Below, piece by piece: positions 61,914 to 64,000 of a stretch of DNA of 64,000 nt. The position numbers were made by a program, and so were the translations under genes. The DNA comes from Ohtaekwangia sp966211525. GTDB lineage: Bacteria > Bacteroidota > Bacteroidia > Cytophagales > Cyclobacteriaceae. The first letter of the stretch is position 1, and each line of letters starts with the position of its first letter. The notes under the pieces were generated by a model. The model was not told where the DNA came from. It did not search any database and saw nothing but the letters and a program-made list of their open reading frames with translations. The DNA lies in the NCBI GenBank assembly GCA_966211525.1, contig CBIHOZ010000018.1:1-64000 (forward strand), in the 5' to 3' direction.

Positions 61914-62345
61914 CTATACTTTTTTTATCCACCACAAACCTGACCCTGCCAGAATCTCATACAACCTGCCATTTACTTTGCGAAACGTTCGCTCAATACG
62001 CCACGTTCCATGAAAGATGTTATCCTTCCACAGCATACCAGTATAAAAAATTTCAGGATGTGCTTCATCGCCTACGAAGAGATTGCCGCCTTCATCATAA
62101 CCAAATGTTTTCGGATACAGCTTCACGAAGAATAACTCGTTGTCTTTAATCAACCCGTATACATTGGCGGGCATGGTAATGTTGCTGACAGCGGAATCGT
62201 CCTGCCAAACACCTTCCAGTCCACCGCTCATTCCCATCACACCGGATTGTCTGATACTTAAGGTAAAAGGTATAGTAACTTGCTGAAACGGAACTTTACA
62301 GTATTCATCATAAACATATTCTCCCTGCCATATTCCTTCTATCAT
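61914..62345 (-). CDS. Small lipocalin-like beta-barrel protein
   Basis: 143 residues, no signal peptide. Opens MIEGIWQGEYVYDE and has further G-x-W motifs (GLEGVWQDDS, MLWKDNIFHGTWRIERTFR, GLWWIKK), the pattern of small barrels of the lipocalin or DUF3471-like type that bind hydrophobic ligands. No clear family name. Monocistronic with its own terminator. Confidence 0.7.
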   Translation of the reverse strand: MIEGIWQGEYVYDEYCKVPFQQVTIPFTLSIRQSGVMGMSGGLEGVWQDDSAVSNITMPANVYGLIKDNELFFVKLYPKTFGYDEGGNLFVGDEAHPEIFYTGMLWKDNIFHGTWRIERTFRKVNGRLYEILAGSGLWWIKKV

Positions 62346-62500
62346 GATCGCTGGTTTGTTTAGCTTGTGCTAAGGTAACAGTATATCTGATAAACGTCTA
62401 CTGATGATTAAACATTCATAGTTATACACATTCCATACAACAATGAAAGTATACCCTATATCGCAGGTATACTATTTTACAAACGCAACGTCACCGTGTA

Positions 62501-62770
62501 TTATAGCGATGCACTACCCAGGCATGATGAAAAGCCAATTACCAATACAATACCTGCACTCAGCAGAAATGCTTTTGCCTTCGGATTCTTCTGAATAAAA
62601 AGGATTATAGCTACAAATATGCTGACGGCTACATGAATCCCTACAGCAAACGCAGAAAACACCAATACAGCAAGTTGACGTTCCTGCCCCAATGACGTAA
62701 CATTGATCAGGATCATGTACAACAACATGACAAGTAAATTAATACCTACAATTTTCCCGATGTCATTCAT
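62501..62770 (-). CDS. Small three-helix membrane protein
   Basis: 89 residues with three hydrophobic helices (about 6-26, 35-60, 66-84) and few charged residues. Not recognised. It starts 3 bases after the stop of the radical SAM gene, so translation is coupled and a functional link is likely, for example in membrane lipid change. Confidence 0.7.
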   Translation of the reverse strand: MNDIGKIVGINLLVMLLYMILINVTSLGQERQLAVLVFSAFAVGIHVAVSIFVAIILFIQKNPKAKAFLLSAGIVLVIGFSSCLGSASL

Positions 62771-62773
62771 AAG

Positions 62774-64000
62774 TTATAGTACTTCTTGGCGAAGCGTTTT
62801 CAGTTTCTCTTTAAACTCGGGTCTATAAAACAAATTCATGGTTTCGAATGGTATTATTTTACCCGATGTATCAACAATATGAACACATGACTTTTTGATG
62901 GCACGCACATCAAAGTCATACGCATCCATAAAATTCATGATAATTACTCTGAACAGGTTATTATACGAAAACTCAGGCGCTATAATATCAGGAAGACAAC
63001 AGAGTAAATGGTGAAAATCATTTTCAAGTGAATCGATGGAATTAGCGGTGCTGAACATTTTCATCACATGACTATGCAGCTTCTCATCCTGTTCGTATAC
63101 AATGGTGTTGCGCGAATTATTGAGCAGGAATTCCGGATCAATCAGTCGTGTGAGACCGTGTACACCAGCATCTGTCTTCAGTGCGTAGCCCATTACCAGT
63201 GCGTCCGGATTGCACGGCACAGGTATAAGATCATTGGATTGAAACACCGTAGTCTGCTCAAGTATTTTTCTTCTGATCTCGGTATTCGTTAAGCGGTTTA
63301 CAGCCGGGTCAAAATGCTCCAGCCTTCCGCTCGCTTGTGTTGGCTGAAACGTAACGCCTCTTACACAACGTTGCTGCAAAGCATAATCTATTGTCTTGCC
63401 GATTTCGTGATCATTCAACCCTTTCTGTAGTGTTACCACCAATGTAGTCGACAGGTTCAATGCGTTTAACGTTGCTATAGCTTTCTCGCGAACGGCCCGC
63501 ATATCTTTACCGCGCAGTTGTTGCAAGGCGTGTTCTTCAAAAGAATCGAATTGCAGGTATATTTCAAAGTCAGGCATATAGGAGGCAAGCCGTTCGGCAA
63601 ATGCAGGATCAGACGCTATACGAATCCCGTTGGTATTTACCATCAGGTGTTTGATCGGTCGTGCCTTGGCCATATCCAGTATCGTAAAGAAGTCCGGGTG
63701 TATAGTAGGTTCTCCGCCACTGATCTGCACAACATCCGGTTCACCTTCACTCTTCACGATCGCATCCAGCATAAATGCAATCTCCTCCAGCGTGCGATGC
63801 CTGCCATGTGTAGGTGACGAACTCGCATAGCACGTAGGACAGGTAAGATTACATCGATCTGTTATTTCAATAAGTGTGAGACACGAATGCTGCTCATGAT
63901 CCGGACATATACCACAATCATACGGACAGCCAAAATGCGTTGCCGTATGCGGACGCAATGGATACTCAGATGCTTTGTTATAATTTCGTATCTGTTTGTA
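62774..64000 (-). CDS. Radical SAM protein of the COG1964 / tetraether lipid synthase type (5' end outside window)
   Basis: 409 visible codons, open to the right edge (the frame continues through the last base, so the start is outside). The N-terminal part has a cysteine-rich block FGCPYDCGICPDHEQHSC followed by the radical SAM CxxxCxxC in DRCNLTCPTCYA, then VVQISGGEPTIHPDF (GGEP motif), MVNTNGIRI and a long C-terminal region. This arrangement is that of COG1964, which includes MJ0619/Tes, the archaeal enzyme joining lipid tails. Bacterial members are mostly uncharacterised. A role in membrane lipid modification is an inference. A tiny membrane protein follows directly. Confidence 0.85.
   Translation of the reverse strand, partial: YKQIRNYNKASEYPLRPHTATHFGCPYDCGICPDHEQHSCLTLIEITDRCNLTCPTCYASSSPTHGRHRTLEEIAFMLDAIVKSEGEPDVVQISGGEPTIHPDFFTILDMAKARPIKHLMVNTNGIRIASDPAFAERLASYMPDFEIYLQFDSFEEHALQQLRGKDMRAVREKAIATLNALNLSTTLVVTLQKGLNDHEIGKTIDYALQQRCVRGVTFQPTQASGRLEHFDPAVNRLTNTEIRRKILEQTTVFQSNDLIPVPCNPDALVMGYALKTDAGVHGLTRLIDPEFLLNNSRNTIVYEQDEKLHSHVMKMFSTANSIDSLENDFHHLLCCLPDIIAPEFSYNNLFRVIIMNFMDAYDFDVRAIKKSCVHIVDTSGKIIPFETMNLFYRPEFKEKLKTLRQEVL

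Noticed and set aside
1..64000. tRNA, rRNA, insertion sequences, integrases, prophage
   Set aside because: None seen on either strand by motif reading; a dedicated search could still find a short RNA gene.

Overview
The window reads as chromosome of a Bacteroidota bacterium, most likely of the order Cytophagales. The signs are a SusC/SusD pair, several FPFxxC-type lipoproteins, LytS/LytTR and FtsX-permease/NtrC signalling modules, a menaquinone enzyme (MenA) with Mqo and NDH-2, weak Shine-Dalgarno sites, and promoters of the TTG/TAnnTTTG type (clear in front of mraZ). No tRNA, rRNA, insertion sequence, phage or CRISPR array was found. I would not name a genus.

Layout. 1-9275 (minus strand) is the front of the division and cell wall cluster: mraZ, a four-helix-bundle gene, rsmH, ftsL-like, ftsI, murE, mraY, murD and a cut-off ftsW, driven by a promoter overlapped by three MraZ boxes. 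9592-12123 holds a small exported protein with a threefold repeat, divergent from an OmpR-type two-component system. 12263-18686 holds an archaemetzincin lipoprotein, an FtsX-type permease and a divergent NtrC-type regulator and kinase with a sigma-54-like promoter and operators between them. 18769-25265 is mixed metabolism (DUF1080, DUF72, a royal-jelly-like protein, Mqo, a hydrolase). 25404-32041 has a second OmpR/kinase pair, a stress protein, a bestrophin, a retropepsin-like protease and a LytS/LytTR pair. 32176-43267 holds an Ig-like lipoprotein, hemL, a periplasmic-binding-like protein, guaA, two envelope proteins, menA and tandem glutathione peroxidases. 43536-50870 is a SusC/SusD pair divergent from an exported adenosine-deaminase-like lipoprotein. 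50888-62345 carries a globin/monooxygenase/HxlR group, a paralogue of the Ig-like lipoprotein, an arginase-family protein, NDH-2, an uncharacterised soluble/membrane pair, a STAS-like protein with a PrnB homologue, and small proteins. The window ends inside a radical SAM protein of the COG1964/tetraether-lipid-synthase type.

The observation I rate highest is a set of intergenic word arrays: short runs of a degenerate 7- or 8-base word, with a different word at each of four places (CTGCTGG, TTCGTTA, GGAAGATT, AGCCTTG). At three of them the word appears in two inverted arms. In one case the arms bracket a complete four-helix-bundle gene lying between mraZ and rsmH; in two the arms enclose only about 30 bases. 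The arrays supply the start or end codons of neighbouring genes (the RsmH N- and C-termini and the C-terminus of the archaemetzincin lipoprotein). This looks like a family of small inserted elements related to the intervening sequences that encode S23-type four-helix proteins. Second in interest is the PrnB homologue (indoleamine-dioxygenase-like heme protein), which has no pyrrolnitrin genes around it and is paired with a STAS-like protein.

All calls rest on reading the sequence and on remembered family features; no database search was run. Several start codons were moved inward from the longest frame, as stated in the entries.
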